64,000 nt of DNA from assembly GCA_037367405.1 (NCBI GenBank), contig JAZKJV010005542.1, positions 124,001 to 188,000 on the forward strand. The letters run 5' to 3'. Shown here piece after piece: positions 46,369 through 58,459 of this stretch. This DNA comes from Ottelia alismoides. Lineage: Eukaryota > Streptophyta > Magnoliopsida > Alismatales > Hydrocharitaceae. Numbering within the stretch: position 1 is the stretch's first letter; the number at the start of each line of letters is the position of its first letter. The position numbers and the translations under genes were made by a program. Under the pieces are notes generated by a model. The model was not told where the DNA came from. It did no database searches and worked only from the letters and a program-made list of their open reading frames with translations.

Positions 46369-47450
46369 TGATGAATCCACAATTCATCAATATATTAATC
46401 TTAGCAAAATCCTTGAGTAAAATCTCAAATAAATGTCCATAAAAGCAATAAATTAATAAAATGACTCATGTAAATAAAATACACCAATTATTGTATATTA
46501 TATGTATAAAATAAAATAATAATAAAAAGTCATAAAATAAAGGAGTTTTTCACATGTAAATAGCCCAAAACTTCATGTATTTTTAACAATTTCTTTCAAC
46601 TCCTTTTCAGCTAATTCTTTCTCTGTTTTTTTTATAAATATATGGAAAAATACAAAAATACAAAATAAATTTCATCTCAAATAAATACTCCTAGATCCCA
46701 AAGAGAAAAAGCCATAAAGTCCAACTTCCCGGCCAAATTCCTGCTCCAAATTCACCAAAATCGTTGTATTCCCAAAGAGAAAAACTCGGTAAAGTCCATT
46801 TCCTCCACCATTTTAATAACCTCCCATTCAACTCCACCATTCCGTAATGTTTCTAACTTCTTTCTCTTTTTATTCTTCTCCTCATCCTCATTTTTCCTCA
46901 TCCACCATTTTCAGACAAAAGGAGAGAGCTTGGAGTGTTTTGTATGTGACAGCGGCTAAGCATCCTCCTCAAGAGACAACTCCTTCAAGCAAGATCCGCG
47001 GCGACCACTGTCCTCGCATCATGAGTTTCCCATCAAGATCGCGTTACCTCTCTGATTTTTTTCGCTAATCGAATCGAGGCCATGACATGAGTCCAGCATA
47101 ACTGCTCCACAAATCCGCCAAACCACAAGTAAGTTTTCTGTTTTCTTTTCCTTGTTATTTATTTTATATAACATTTTTGTTGTTGTTCTACATCATCATC
47201 TTAAACCACGTCACCATCTTCCACCTCCATCATCTTCTTTATCATTCCCACCTACCATTTTTTATATATTTTGTTTCCAGTTTGAAAAAAATAAAAAAAC
47301 TAAAATTAAAATAATATATATATATAACTTTCAGGTAGCTCCTATGCCACACTCCTGGCTCCAGTCGCACCACTACCGCTAGCGGCGGCTCCTCCCTCAC
47401 ACGGCCCAACGTCGCCGCCAGACCCTCCCTTGTGCAGCCCCAAATTCACT
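46369..47450 (+). repeat. A1 3' LTR, truncated
   Basis: It matches the first ~1.1-1.4 kb of the 5' LTR (TGATGAATCCACAATTCATCA, TTCACATGTAAATAGCCC, GAAAAAGCCATAAAGTCCAAC) and stops in the GC-rich part (CCTTGTGCAGCCCC). About 1.7 kb expected at its 3' end is missing. Confidence 0.8.
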
Positions 47451-47769
47451 GCATCAAGAGGTCGGTCAGATATCAACCTTTTAGAGGAGTATTTAATATC
47501 CTTTTCAGGCTGGAGATCCAATTCTAATAACCATTTAACAGTTCTTGATGAGTCCTCAATCTAACTCTTTAGATATCAACCAAGCACGTGTCTATATGAT
47601 TCAATATTTGAATCAACAGTTGTATGATCATTAAGATGGACATTGTACATAACCCTAATAGTACTAAGGGACATGTCATGCAAATTAATTATTCTTCATT
47701 TCAGATCAGGGAATGATTTGCAATAACATTTATTGCATAATGGCTCATCGTGGGCTCACATGTCAAACA
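47451..47769 (-). repeat. B2 solo LTR, right part
   Basis: It resumes at GCATCAAGAGGTCGGTCAGA exactly where the left part stopped (GGACCT) and ends CATGTCAAACA, the B LTR end. It matches 39246-39559 with modest divergence. Confidence 0.8.
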
Positions 47770-49251
47770 CTCTTTGTACTTTACAAAATCTGATTAGTCT
47801 CTTCTATAATTTACCCTTAGTAGGGGATTACTTGTAACTTCCTGAAGCTAGAGGTTATTCTGTGCAATTTGCACTAGTTATCATGTAAGGCGCACATTTG
47901 TCGGTAGGGACCTTCTTGTAATTTATTTGGAAGTGAAGGGATATTGGCACAAATATCCCTAAAATCACGTACAAATATCACATGACTACGGGTTTGTCTC
48001 AGGCAACAGCTCGTCAGAAACCTCCACGTGGTGACTCTGGGACACTTCGGATCATCTGAATCTCCATGGTTGGAGACGTGGCTTGAATCGAGGCTCTGGA
48101 ATGATCTGAGTCTTTGGATTTCTTCGATCGTGTGGATGGGATTTAGGAAAAGATGAAGGGCCCCTATATCTCGAGTTCTTGATCGGATGGTAACTGGAGC
48201 CTCAACCTGGGTGGCTCTTCTTCAACGATGGAGGGTTTTGCTATTGGTCTATTTAGAGGACAATATGTGGGGGCTTCATTATGGAATCACGTAGGAGGAA
48301 GAACCCAGTTAATGGTGGGTTGCTGAAGGTAGAAGGAGAAGTGGCGAGGTTGAAGGAGGAAGGTTATCTCTGCAGGAGGGTTATCAGGGATATGGAGAAG
48401 ATAAAGGTTACTAGGCGTACCGATGCTTTAGTTGATGGAGGAGGAATGAGATAATGAATGTCCATGGGTTTAGGATTGCCTGGGGTGGAGGATCGAGGAC
48501 CTCTCTGATAGTCGCTTAGATCGGAGGCAGGTGAAGGCCTTGAGAAGCTTTGTTGAAACATAGAAAGGAGAAGTAACAAAACATGAGGAATTATCTCTTT
48601 GTGGATCTCACATGGTTGTTGTCACCTCGAGGGATTTACGTTCTTGTCACTAGCCCGATCCTGGGCCCTATCTCTATCTCTCTAGACGATCGATAGATGG
48701 TGGATATCGGCGGATGGCTTGTCAAGTCATCAGTTATGAGTTTAAGTAGGAGATAGGATTCAGGAGGTTGGTCAATGAGGCGATAAGGGATAAGTACGAT
48801 AGGGATAATGGGTTAGTTGATGAAGAGGAAATCGAAGGGGATAAGGGCATATGGTAGGCTGAGGAGCATGGTGGTGGCTCGATGGTTTTAGACGATAGGA
48901 TAGAGGTCAACAGATGGACGAGATAAGATTGGGGGAAGTTATTGCAGGTCGTTGGGTTGTTTGATCAAAGTAGGGAGGCGATAAAGGTATAAGGTTCGGA
49001 AAGTTGGTGAGTATAGAAGAAGTTGGGTCTCGCTGGAGATGGAGAGGGTTTGGTTTTGGGTTGAGGAGATAAGGACAAAGGATGGTCGGCTAGAGGTGCA
49101 ACAGGTGGTGGCGCAGGCGGTGAAGGCGATGACAAATAAAGGGGAAGACCTTACGTGCATGGCACGTGAAGGGCAGGGGAAAAGGGTGCCACATGGCGCA
49201 AAGGGGTGCGGCCACATGGTGGGTTAAAAAATAAAAATTAAATTAAAATAA
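47770..49251 (-). repeat. A0 LTR, 5' part
   Basis: On the minus strand it follows the A3 LTR order: ACCATGTGGCCGCACC and GCCATGTGGCACCC, a CACGTG hairpin (49150-49172), CT-rich block, then AAGGGTAAATTATAG near 47800, which matches 63836-63855. Frames at 48364-48579 and 48939-49227 have no recognisable content. It is cut at 49252 by A2, so the remaining ~1 kb of this LTR should lie beyond the window. Confidence 0.6.
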
Positions 49252-52200
49252 ATAATAATCCATAATTCATCATCTTAATATATTATTCTTAGCTAAATCT
49301 CTAAGTCAAATATCAAATAAATATCCTTAAAATCAATAAATTAATAAAAAGATTCTTGTAAATAAAATGTATTAAATATTGTGTATTTTATTGTATAAAA
49401 TAAATTAATAATAAAAAGCACTAAAATAAAGGAGTTATTTATAAAATAAATTAATAATAAAAAGCCTTAAAATATATGAGTTATTCACTGGTAAATAGCC
49501 AAAACTTCATATATTTTTAATCCTTACTAATTCCTTTTGATTTGTTTCTTTTTCTAACTTGTATATAAAAATGTATATAAAATAACAAAAATATAAAATA
49601 AATTTCATCTTCAATAATGCCCCTAGATCTCAAAGAGAAAAGGCTGTAAACTCCAACTTCCGACTACATTCCCGCTCTGTATGAACTCGAAATTCACTAA
49701 ACTCGCTTTTAAGTTCAAGTTAGAAAATTATCTATCCAATAAAAGTAGTTTCATTAAAATCGGAGCATGTTTGCAAAATATGGATTTTGGGACCTAGTTG
49801 TATATTGTATATAATGTAAATATTATTCTTTAACATTTTTTACTTTTTCTTAATTACAAAAAATCTAAAAAAAGTTGTATTTATTTTATTTCTAGTATTT
49901 AATTTTTATTTTGTAAATATATTTTTAATGAAAAAAGACAAAAAAAACAAAACTAGAAAAACAAAAAAATCGTGTACATGTTGTTTGTTTTATTTTGTTG
50001 ACTTAGTTTTGCAATTTCACCATTCTCTTTTATCTTCTCTTTAATTTATTTTCTCTTTTTAGTAGCCTACTTTTATATTATTTTATTTTTTATTTTCTTT
50101 TCTTCCACCAACTCCCATTCTCCCATCGTCTTCCACCACTTGACCAACCTCCACCTTACTTCTCTTCTAACTTCATCCTCCTCCTTTTCATTCCCTTCTC
50201 CTCCTTCATTCCCCTTAATCCTCCATTCTTGAGAGAAAGGACCACCAACTTGAAGATCCACCCTGGTGACAGCTCGACACGGAGTTCTTGTTCGACGGTG
50301 GTCGGAGGTGAGATCTGTGGAGATCTCTTCCATGCCATAAGCTCCAAAGCCCGTGATGCTTTGTTGCATCCGTCCGCAGCTTTAGGCCATGACAGGAGTC
50401 GTGCATCACAATCCCGACTTCCGGTGACCATATGTACATTATCTCATCTCTTGACATTTTTTTTCTTTTCTTTTACCATCTATTTCTGTGTAACATTCAT
50501 CTCCCTCCCCAATTTTTGTTCTCTTCTTTTAACTTGGCTAAAAACCATCTCGTTGTTCGACCCCTTCGCATTCCCCTCTACCTTGCATGATCTTCCATCT
50601 CCGACCGAGTTCACGTCTAGAGACCACTATCTCCGCGATAGGAGCACCACCCATCCCACGCGCAGCGGCCGCATCCACAATAGTTGGACATCCAGGGGTC
50701 ATCCCTTTGAGAAAGCAACACCTTCTCATGCTCGGTCGTGTGTCAACGAGCAAGTAATCACATAGGATCATCCCAACACCTTGGAATTCATCACGCAATG
50801 CACATCCCAATAGAGGAACATGCAAAATTCTATTAGTTGTTGTTATTCAGAGAGAAAAAGAGTCTTCAACCGCCCCCTCACCATTGTTTCTCCATCGTGC
50901 CTTGTCCCAACCGCATGAATGCACTTGCTCTACATGCTCCTCACATGTGGTCGCCACCAATCCTCCATGCCACCACGGCGCACCTCTAGCCGCAGCCTGC
51001 TGCCCCCTTCATCACACCCCCTCGACATCGCTCCAATGGCCTGCGCTTGCAACCACACGGCCTCACCTGCTCTAGTAGCTCCTGGCATGTGATCGCCACC
51101 GATACTCCATGCCACCACCTCTTCACTGCTGTGTTGCCCTATCTGTGGTGCACCCACGTGCAGGCTGCCCCTAGCTGCATCAACGTGCCCTCGTTTCCCT
51201 TCCACCCTCCGTCGCATCTCATGGGGAGTGGGTTCAAAAACTGGAATCCACGACATGCGTGGAGAAGAAGAAACCCAAAATTCTTTTGGGAAAATGGAAG
51301 ACAATCCCATGGAGGTATAAGATAGTAAAGAAGTGCCTGTAGGCAACACTTTAGTTTGTTGAATTTTTATTTTCTGTATTTCAAAGACACCCCTGCATTT
51401 ACATTGTATTATGAACCATCATTTTGCATCATATTTTAATTCTAGAAACTGCATTTTGTTGTTCAGTTAATGATACATCTCATGATAACTGAATTTTTAT
51501 GAGCCTTTATGACTTTATTAAAATTTATAATGTGATATTTTTGATAATTTACCCAATTATGCTCTGAAATTTGCATGCATTAATTTCCTTATCTAAAAAT
51601 TCTCAAAAACTCAGAAATGATGTGCCTAATTGTGCTTTAATTTCTTTCAAGATTTCATGGAACAAGGATGTGTCTTGTGACTAAAATAATTTGTAGAGTG
51701 CTTTTTATAATTGATTTTTAGTTAAATCCACATATATATTTTTGGAAATTTCAAGTCTTTTAGATTGCTCATTGAAATATGTATTTGAGATAAAATGGTT
51801 CTAAATAGTTTGATTTCATATATTTATTGAAAATTAATTAGTCATGGTCACTCTGTTTCACTTTAAAAAGCATAAAAAAATCAAATATTGCCTGAAAACT
51901 CTAAAAATCTTTGTGTAGATTCATTTCATCATATTTGAGTTTGTGACCAAATTTCATAATTTTTGCTTACTTGTTGCACGAAAAATTGCATATAAACTAT
52001 AAAAAACTTTCATTTTTAATTGTTGCATATTAACCCTAAAAAATCCAGAAAATAACATTTTACATTCATCATTGGATTAGGTTTCTAGAAAAAAAATATA
52101 ATTTAGCTAAATTGGAATTATTTCACGTTAAAATTTTGCTTGTTTCTCTTAATATCTTAATTCAATCTCATATTGCATTGTCATTCACATTACATAAAAA

Positions 52201-52425
52201 ATACCAAAAAAAATTCCTTATGAAAACCGTGTATTAAGTTGGATAATTTGCTCTCTAGGTTGTTCCTTTGCCTCCTAGAGTTGACCTTGGGGCTTGCCCA
52301 AGTATAATAAACACAAAACCACACATTTATTTATTTATTTATTTATCAATTCGTGTGGTTAATTTTTAAGCGATCATGATTGCTTGACTACAATAACACG
52401 ACACCATTAAATATGGCATTTTACA
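49252..52425 (+). repeat. A2 5' LTR (~3.17 kb, the only uninterrupted A LTR here)
   Basis: It begins with a degraded TAATAATCCATAATTCATCA and ends GGCATTTTACA. AT-rich ends flank a CT/GC-rich centre (50100-51330). The shared A-LTR landmark ATTAAAATCGGAG with TTGCAAAATATGGATTTTGG is at 49755. A near-duplicate of TAAATTAATAATAAAAAG occurs twice at 49400-49465. Open frames at 50229-50765 and 50930-51349 are in opposite directions and not conserved. Confidence 0.8.
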
Positions 52426-52436
52426 GACTCGGTAAA

Positions 52437-52455
52437 TGGCGTTGTTGCTGGAGAG
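52437..52455 (+). other. Primer binding site of A2
   Basis: TGGCGTTGTTGCTGGAGAG is a good tRNA-Asp-type site, 11 bases after the LTR. Confidence 0.82.
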
Positions 52456-54860
52456 GCAAATGACTTAGGGTCATTTTAGAAAATTTAGTCTTAGGTTTTC
52501 CACCCTTGGGTAGTCTGAGCTCTGATTTTTCTTATAATTATTACTATGATTTTTTTATCGTATCTCTATTTTTTTTTGTGTGTCTATATCTCTGACCACC
52601 ATCTTATTTTCGTACGGGGGACCCAACACGACATAGTAACAACTTAGGTGGTCAAGCATCTCCAGAGCATTGGAGGTCGGATTTTTTTAGGAATTAAGTC
52701 GATTGAAGAACCACATTAAAAATAAGATCAAGGTGAGTCGTAAGAGAGTGTAGAGTCTAGGATTTTATTTTTCTGTATTTATTTTATTTTGTAATAAATT
52801 CATATTTCAAGTAGATTCTATTTGGTATCTCACGTGTACCCAAACTTTGGACATTTTATGGTATATCGATACATGTTTCACTCTCTAGTGAGGGTTGAGC
52901 TCGAATTGAGTGGCCCGTAGGTTAAACCTGCACACACGGCTTTTAGAGCATTTTATAGGTTTTATCTACTTATGCTCATAAAATCAAGGACAACAGATTC
53001 ACATTTAATAATATGTGCCATATATTGTTATACTTAGTACAAACTGAAATTAATTCTTCCTCACTAATACAACTATATGCTAGGTGCGGTTTCATCATCG
53101 ACATTCCATATATCATAAAAATTTTTAATTTTGTATTGCATCCCTCATGTAGAGCGCGAGGATCATTGTAAGTCTTCTGAACTTGGCATGCATCATTGAT
53201 TTTATCATTGCCTCAGCTTTTCTCGACTCCCTTCCCCTTGGTTTTACAACTTAGGATAAAAGGAAATCGAGACTGCTCGTTAGACGTGCCATGTGTGGTG
53301 GATTTAATTCAGTGGTAATATGACTTAAAATCAGGTCTTCTAATACAAAGTTGAAAAAAATTGACTAAAACAGACACTTGTTTTCGAGAGAGAGAGAGAG
53401 AGAGAGAGAGTAAACCGTCATTGTACGCATATCATATTGCTTGTTGGGAGGTGAGGATGCATCCCTAGTATAGTGCCCAAAACCTACATGTAAATCTTGC
53501 TTAAATAAACTGATTTCTTGTTTTGCCACTTAACTAAAATTGAATAGATAAATGATTGGACTTTTGCAACCGTCATTGAGTTGAGTTGGTGAAACTAGGG
53601 TTTGCTCTTGTGTTTGTCTGTTTGTGTGTTATTCTGTGTACTTGCACATTTTCTACCTCGATCTTCTTACATTCATCCATTCCTCTTCAAGATGTTGGGA
53701 TATTAGACATCATGTCCAGGTCACTACTCTTCGACCATATTCTGATCATCTCCACCTTCTTATTCCTCTTCATACGCCCATCCAGAATGCGAAATCAAAA
53801 CTCCAACTGACTTCCCCACTACTTCGTATTTCTCACACCCATGACCCACTTCTAACTTGGGCTAACTCGTCGTATTCTCGATCGCTTGTTGAAATCAAGG
53901 AATAATTCAAAGATCAAGACACTACTGAGACAAATTATTGGCATAATTGTGTGCCCCCACATACCTCATTCTCACCTCAATTTAGGACCTGACAACAATT
54001 CACATATACACATCCCAACTTGACCTTAGGGAATAACAAGGTCGACATAACAAATCGAATGGAGAGGCTTGCACCATACGTTCTTCCTTACTTGATTGAC
54101 CTTAGTGATCAATCCCACATTGACCAACCATTTAGCGAGCCTACACATGCAGGGGCTGGACCCATGAGCTCAATCATCAAACACCATGTCTATTGACTCC
54201 ACCACATGAGGCATTGGCCAATTTCTGCCATACGAATGGTCTATACTCGACCCAGAATTATATGCCAGAGTCTAGGTATGTTGAGTATGAGACCCCAAGT
54301 TCTCAAAGTATCCTTCAATTGACCAGAGTGCTCCCATGATTTTTCATAGGGAAATTTGAGAGGCTGGCATTTCTAGGATTATTAGAAGATATGAATTAAT
54401 TGAGAATAAATATAGAGAGATGTTATTGATGAACTAATTTGATTTTATACCAGCCTATGTATGGAAGTGGAGAATGAAATGAGTGGATTCAATGTTGAAT
54501 ATCTAGAGGACACAAGGAAACACTCACATATTGTACAGCTGGAGTCCATTCTGTCACCCTCTTCTACTAACCACTTACCTTCCAATCTAGAGTCTGGACA
54601 TCCTCCCACTCCTCCTTCTCCTATAAAAAATAATAAAATTTAAATTCGAAAAAGATCAACAAAATTGAAAAACTAGAAAATCTTATAACAACAGAAAATG
54701 AAAACGACCTAAAAAATGGATCATATCCTAAGGGAAGCACTCGATGAGGAATTGATTTTAAGCTTCCCTCAATAAAGGCCATAGATCACTTCCCTAACCT
54801 CAAATGAATTGTGAGAAGTAAATTAATACCTAAGAGGAAGGGCAATAAGATGACAAGGAC
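52456..54860 (+). other. A2 leader and unrecognised gag zone
   Basis: Collinear with A1 but without the copia RNase H insert. It contains a (GA)n run at 53386-53411. Stops are frequent; the 54461-54643 frame ends in low-complexity Pro/Asn/Lys. No gag domain recognised. Confidence 0.5.
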
Positions 54861-54871
54861 TAAGAGACACA

Positions 54872-55330
54872 GTGTCTATGGCAACCTCCTTGGTGATGGG
54901 GAGAAAGACCAAAAGCTACAGAGTGAAGCGGTTGCCTAAGGTTGACTGTAAAATCAAAGACACTACCTTCACCCATGCCAGAATTGATGATAACTCACCG
55001 ATAAATATCCTGCCGACATCCGTGTTTGCCAAGCACAAACTCAGGTCAATCAGGAAGTCAAGAGAGATTATTCAGTTGGATGATCGATCTATAAAATAAT
55101 CGATAGGAACCATTTCAATCATCATTTATTTCCAAGGTACTCTACTCTAGGTATACTGAATGATCATTAACATTGAGCATCAAGAAGAGTTCACCCGATA
55201 TCCAATCATTCTTGGAAAGTCGTTCTTAGCCTTAACTAAGGCAACTATAGATTTCGAGACTCGGGAGATCGATTTCACCGCATTGGTAGCACTCTGACCT
55301 CAGCCGTTCTTCGAGGATACATGATACTCT
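54872..55330 (+). pseudogene. Decayed aspartic protease of A2
   Basis: A 75-codon frame (54872-55099) has THARIDDNSPINILPTSVF and later IIQLDDRSIK, matching the protease flap-to-QLADRS stretch of Athila polyproteins. In another frame beyond a stop, IILGKSFLALTKATIDFETR follows. The active-site triad reads DDN instead of DSG. A1 has DDD at the same place, so the loss may predate both insertions. Confidence 0.72.
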
Positions 55331-55473
55331 AAGGTAACCTGCATAGGTGCAGACAGTCACTACCACCGAAACATATGAGTCTTGTCTCTCTACTACACCT
55401 GAGATGCCGACTGTCCAGACAACCAATGGTTTAGAGACTCCCTGTACCTCCACATCACCAACTGCTTGCATCA

Positions 55474-56727
55474 TGATGAATCTCTGATTCAACGTGCTAA
55501 ATTTAGTGAATGATGATATGTTCCCACAAATTCATATGCATTTAATAATTCATATAGCATCATTAGCATTCATACATGTGTAAATAATATTTGCATTTCA
55601 TCATGCATAATTGCATAAAATAGGATCCCAAAAATCCAAGTGTAAATTGACCTAATAAGCAGCTAACTCCCCTTATTTTTCATTAATTCGTCCTACCTCT
55701 GATTGACCCCAAACCAATCCATTGTTATATACTACTAACAATAATAAATAAAAGAATATAAAAAATTGCTAACTCAAATAAGTAACAAATAAACCCAAAA
55801 CCTAATTCCACATCAGATAGACTAAAATGCACATATCATTCTCATAAGGTCTTCGATTCTGGCCTACTCACTTTTAAAGTACTCCATTTTCAAATACCTT
55901 CAAAACAAGACCAAATTCATAAAATTCGGAGCTCGTATTTAGAAGTTAGGTTTTAGGCCTCTTTCGCGCATTTTAGCTTTTTGCAATTTTGGACTTGATG
56001 TACACAATTAACCTATTTTATTTTATTTCTTCTTCATTTGTGTTTTTTAATGAAAGTTTTATTAAGAGGCATACAAATCCAAATCCAAATCAAGATTGGG
56101 TATCCTCTATGAGTCTGTATAAAATTTGCTTGTTTCATGCTCTTATTTTATTTCCCTATTTTCTTATGTATTAAAATCCAAAAAAATAGATTAAGTTGTA
56201 ATTAAGTATCTTTTATTTTATCATATTTTTTATAATATTTTTAAACCCTTATAAAGTTTCCAAAAAATTACAAAACTCAAAAAAGTTGGTTTTCTATACA
56301 CAGAGCACCAAAAATACCACTTTGTAAAGATGACCTCTTTTGCTCTCAGATCCCTCATGAAAGTTCTAGATCTCGTCGAGATGAACAACTTTTGTGAAGA
56401 AAATTTTTCGATCTGAGGTTTTTTTCTATTATTTCTATTTTTCTTCCTCTTTTAATTTTAACATTTTTTGGTATGACATGTGGCTGCCCCTGGGCATGCC
56501 ACATGGCACCCCCACTCTCTCACCCCCTCTCTCTCCTACCCCCTAGTCACGTGCTTAGCACGTGACTCTCCTCTCACTTCTCTCTCCCTAGGGTCACGTG
56601 GCTCACACATGACCCCTTTCTTCCCCTTCCTGCAACGTCTTCGTGTCGCCCACTTCTCCCCCTTGCTGTTACACATCTCCTCCCCTCCATCGCATAACGA
56701 CCACCACTGTGGCGCCTTCCTCCCTAA
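55474..56727 (+). repeat. A3 5' LTR, truncated
   Basis: It begins TGATGAATCTCTGATTCA (6-bp palindrome). It carries the G-box hairpin AGTCACGTGC/GCACGTGACT (56545-56567), a second imperfect one to 56615, and a degraded form of the GAAAGTTGT-GATCTC hairpin near 56365. Similarity with the 3' LTR stops at CCTTCCTCCCT. Confidence 0.85.
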
Positions 56728-57820
56728 CAATGACTTCATTTGATGAACTCAAAAATCACCTCTTTAACTATCTAAAATTGTAGTATAGGAGACGAAATTT
56801 GGTCAATCAGAAACCACAATCTTTGAATGATGTAGAGAATTTTTCTTGGCAAGTCTACCAAGGCTAAACACAAGGAACGATGAGTTTTAGTTATGTGGTT
56901 TTGATTAATTTAAAAAATGAATCAAATGTTAGGTTAATTTCTGTGTCAGAAAATAAAATGGAAAATCTAATGATGTAATGTAAAAAATAACAGAGAAAAT
57001 AATTCAGTACAAGATCTATGATTTCATACGATTTTTAATCCAAACAATAATAATTAATTTCCTCTATATGAAATCACAGTCCAATAGATATAAAATCCAT
57101 AAATATTTGAAATCTAGATGCTGGTAAGAGTCAAAATAGATCTATGAATAATCTTGTAATTTAAGGTGGTAAAAAATAATCCGCAAAAGGTGATCTCAAA
57201 ATTCTCTCTAATTTAATCCTCAAGTAAATCAAGTTTAATCGAAAAAATATCGAGAAATAAATTCAATCTAAATAAATCCCAGGCAAATTTTAAATTCACA
57301 AGTAGTGATCAATAAATCTGTTCAATCTCCTTGATTTAGACCCTACAAAAATTAATTCTTCAAAGATATCAATAGTCAGAAGAGGACTAGTTAAATTTCA
57401 ACCGTCAATAGAATATGACAAAACAAATCATCAATTTTCTTAATGAAAATTTGGTACAAATATGTCAAAATTTAGCATGCACTGATCAGATTGAATATCA
57501 AATAATAATCTCAATTAATGTCCTCTAATACAAAGTACAAAATATGAAAGAGCATGAAAATAGCCTCAAAATGACATATTGTATGCTAAAATTGGAGTTC
57601 ATATGCAAAAGATTTGCTTAATTGAAATTAAAAAGAACTAAAAGGTAACAAAAGATAAAGTTTCCTTCTTCAAAGAACAAGGGTAGGGCAACAGAGCCAT
57701 TGGTGTGGATACCATGTCTTTTCCAATCAAACATAAGAAACCTCCGCTCAAACTATTTACGAGAAACCTCCACAATTTATGGAGATTTTTTTTTGTTTTT
57801 TTTTGAATCCACAAGTCATG
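56728..57820. other. Unassigned AT-rich kilobase
   Basis: It replaces the rest of the A3 5' LTR and primer site. Only one landmark is familiar: AAAATTGGAGTTCATATGCAAAAG near 57590, similar to a stretch inside A LTRs (27855, 49757). It may be an older inserted LTR piece or strongly diverged A3 sequence. No coding signal on either strand. Confidence 0.3.
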
Positions 57821-57879
57821 GAGATTAATAGAGTCTGGTATAACCTAGTTCCTGTCAACCGATCATATTTGAACTCAAC

Positions 57880-58430
57880 TCCGAACCCTCGTCCATCACA
57901 ATCTTGACCCATCTACCAGCCTCAGCAACAACAACAACAACAACATCAGTAGTACCATTTGGGCTTTCAGAACCCACAACCTCAACAGCAACAATATGAA
58001 CACCAGGGCCGGCAGGGCCAATAAGACAATATCAGCAGCCTCAAGCCAAGCAGGGCTAGGGGTCCTCCTCTTCTTCGATCTCTCTTGAACTCCAACAAGT
58101 GCTAGACAAACATCATAATATCAGAGTCGACATTAATCTACTCTCTCAATGGAGAGACGAGGTGACTACACCCCAAACTGTGATTCCAGCTCAAGTCCAG
58201 GATAATCTAAATAGCCTCGGATAGAAGCAAGTATTAGTCATTGAATTCTTTACCTGTATACGAGATCTTTTCTCATGATGACACTTATCGTATTTCTCTT
58301 AAGAGCGAAAAGACCATAACCATGCCTAATCGAGCGAAATCACGAGGCTATAGACTGGAGATTATTCCAATGATTAACCCAGTCCTCTGTTCACACCATA
58401 TTTACCTTAAGGATAATGCTTAACCCTCTT
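57880..58430 (+). pseudogene. A3 gag C-terminal tail and unknown spacer
   Basis: A Gln-rich stretch (PIYQPQQQQQQQHQ, then PQPQQQQYEHQGRQGQ) at 57910-58025 includes a (CAA)n run at 57926-57944 and resembles the tail of Athila gag, as in F. It is followed by LELQQVLDKHHNIRVDINLL near 58090. 58241-58423 is a 60-codon frame with no recognised content. Stops separate these pieces. Confidence 0.5.
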
Positions 58431-58459
58431 GTGAGTGCCAACGAAGGTTGAATTAGAAT

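Larger units (their letters stand above)
27383..47450 (+). mobile_element. A1: Athila-like gypsy element, inserted in B2 and itself split by B3
   Basis: A 3.1 kb 5' LTR (27383-29184 plus 39565-40859), primer-site remnant, interior with a decayed protease and no RT or integrase, polypurine tract (46356-46368) and a 3' LTR cut to ~1.1 kb make up this plus-strand element. B2 sequence stops at GAGGACCT and resumes with GCATCAAGAGG on the far side, which in intact B LTRs are adjacent (39230-39250). The right edge lacks a GACCT duplication, so the truncated 3' LTR probably reflects a deletion. The interior shares its protease and leader with A2 and its 3' region with A3. Confidence 0.8.
49252..55473 (+). 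mobile_element. A2: Athila-like gypsy element, 5' part
   Basis: 5' LTR, primer site, leader, unrecognised gag zone and protease remnant in plus orientation, collinear with A1. It is interrupted by A3 at 55474 (flank CATCA); the rest of A2, with its 3' LTR, should follow A3 beyond the window. No polypurine tract precedes 49252, consistent with a 5' LTR. Confidence 0.8.

Noticed and set aside
50229..51349. 178-codon (+) and 139-codon (-) frames in the A2 LTR
   Set aside because: They come from the LTR's CT-rich island; no domain, no conservation in sister LTRs.
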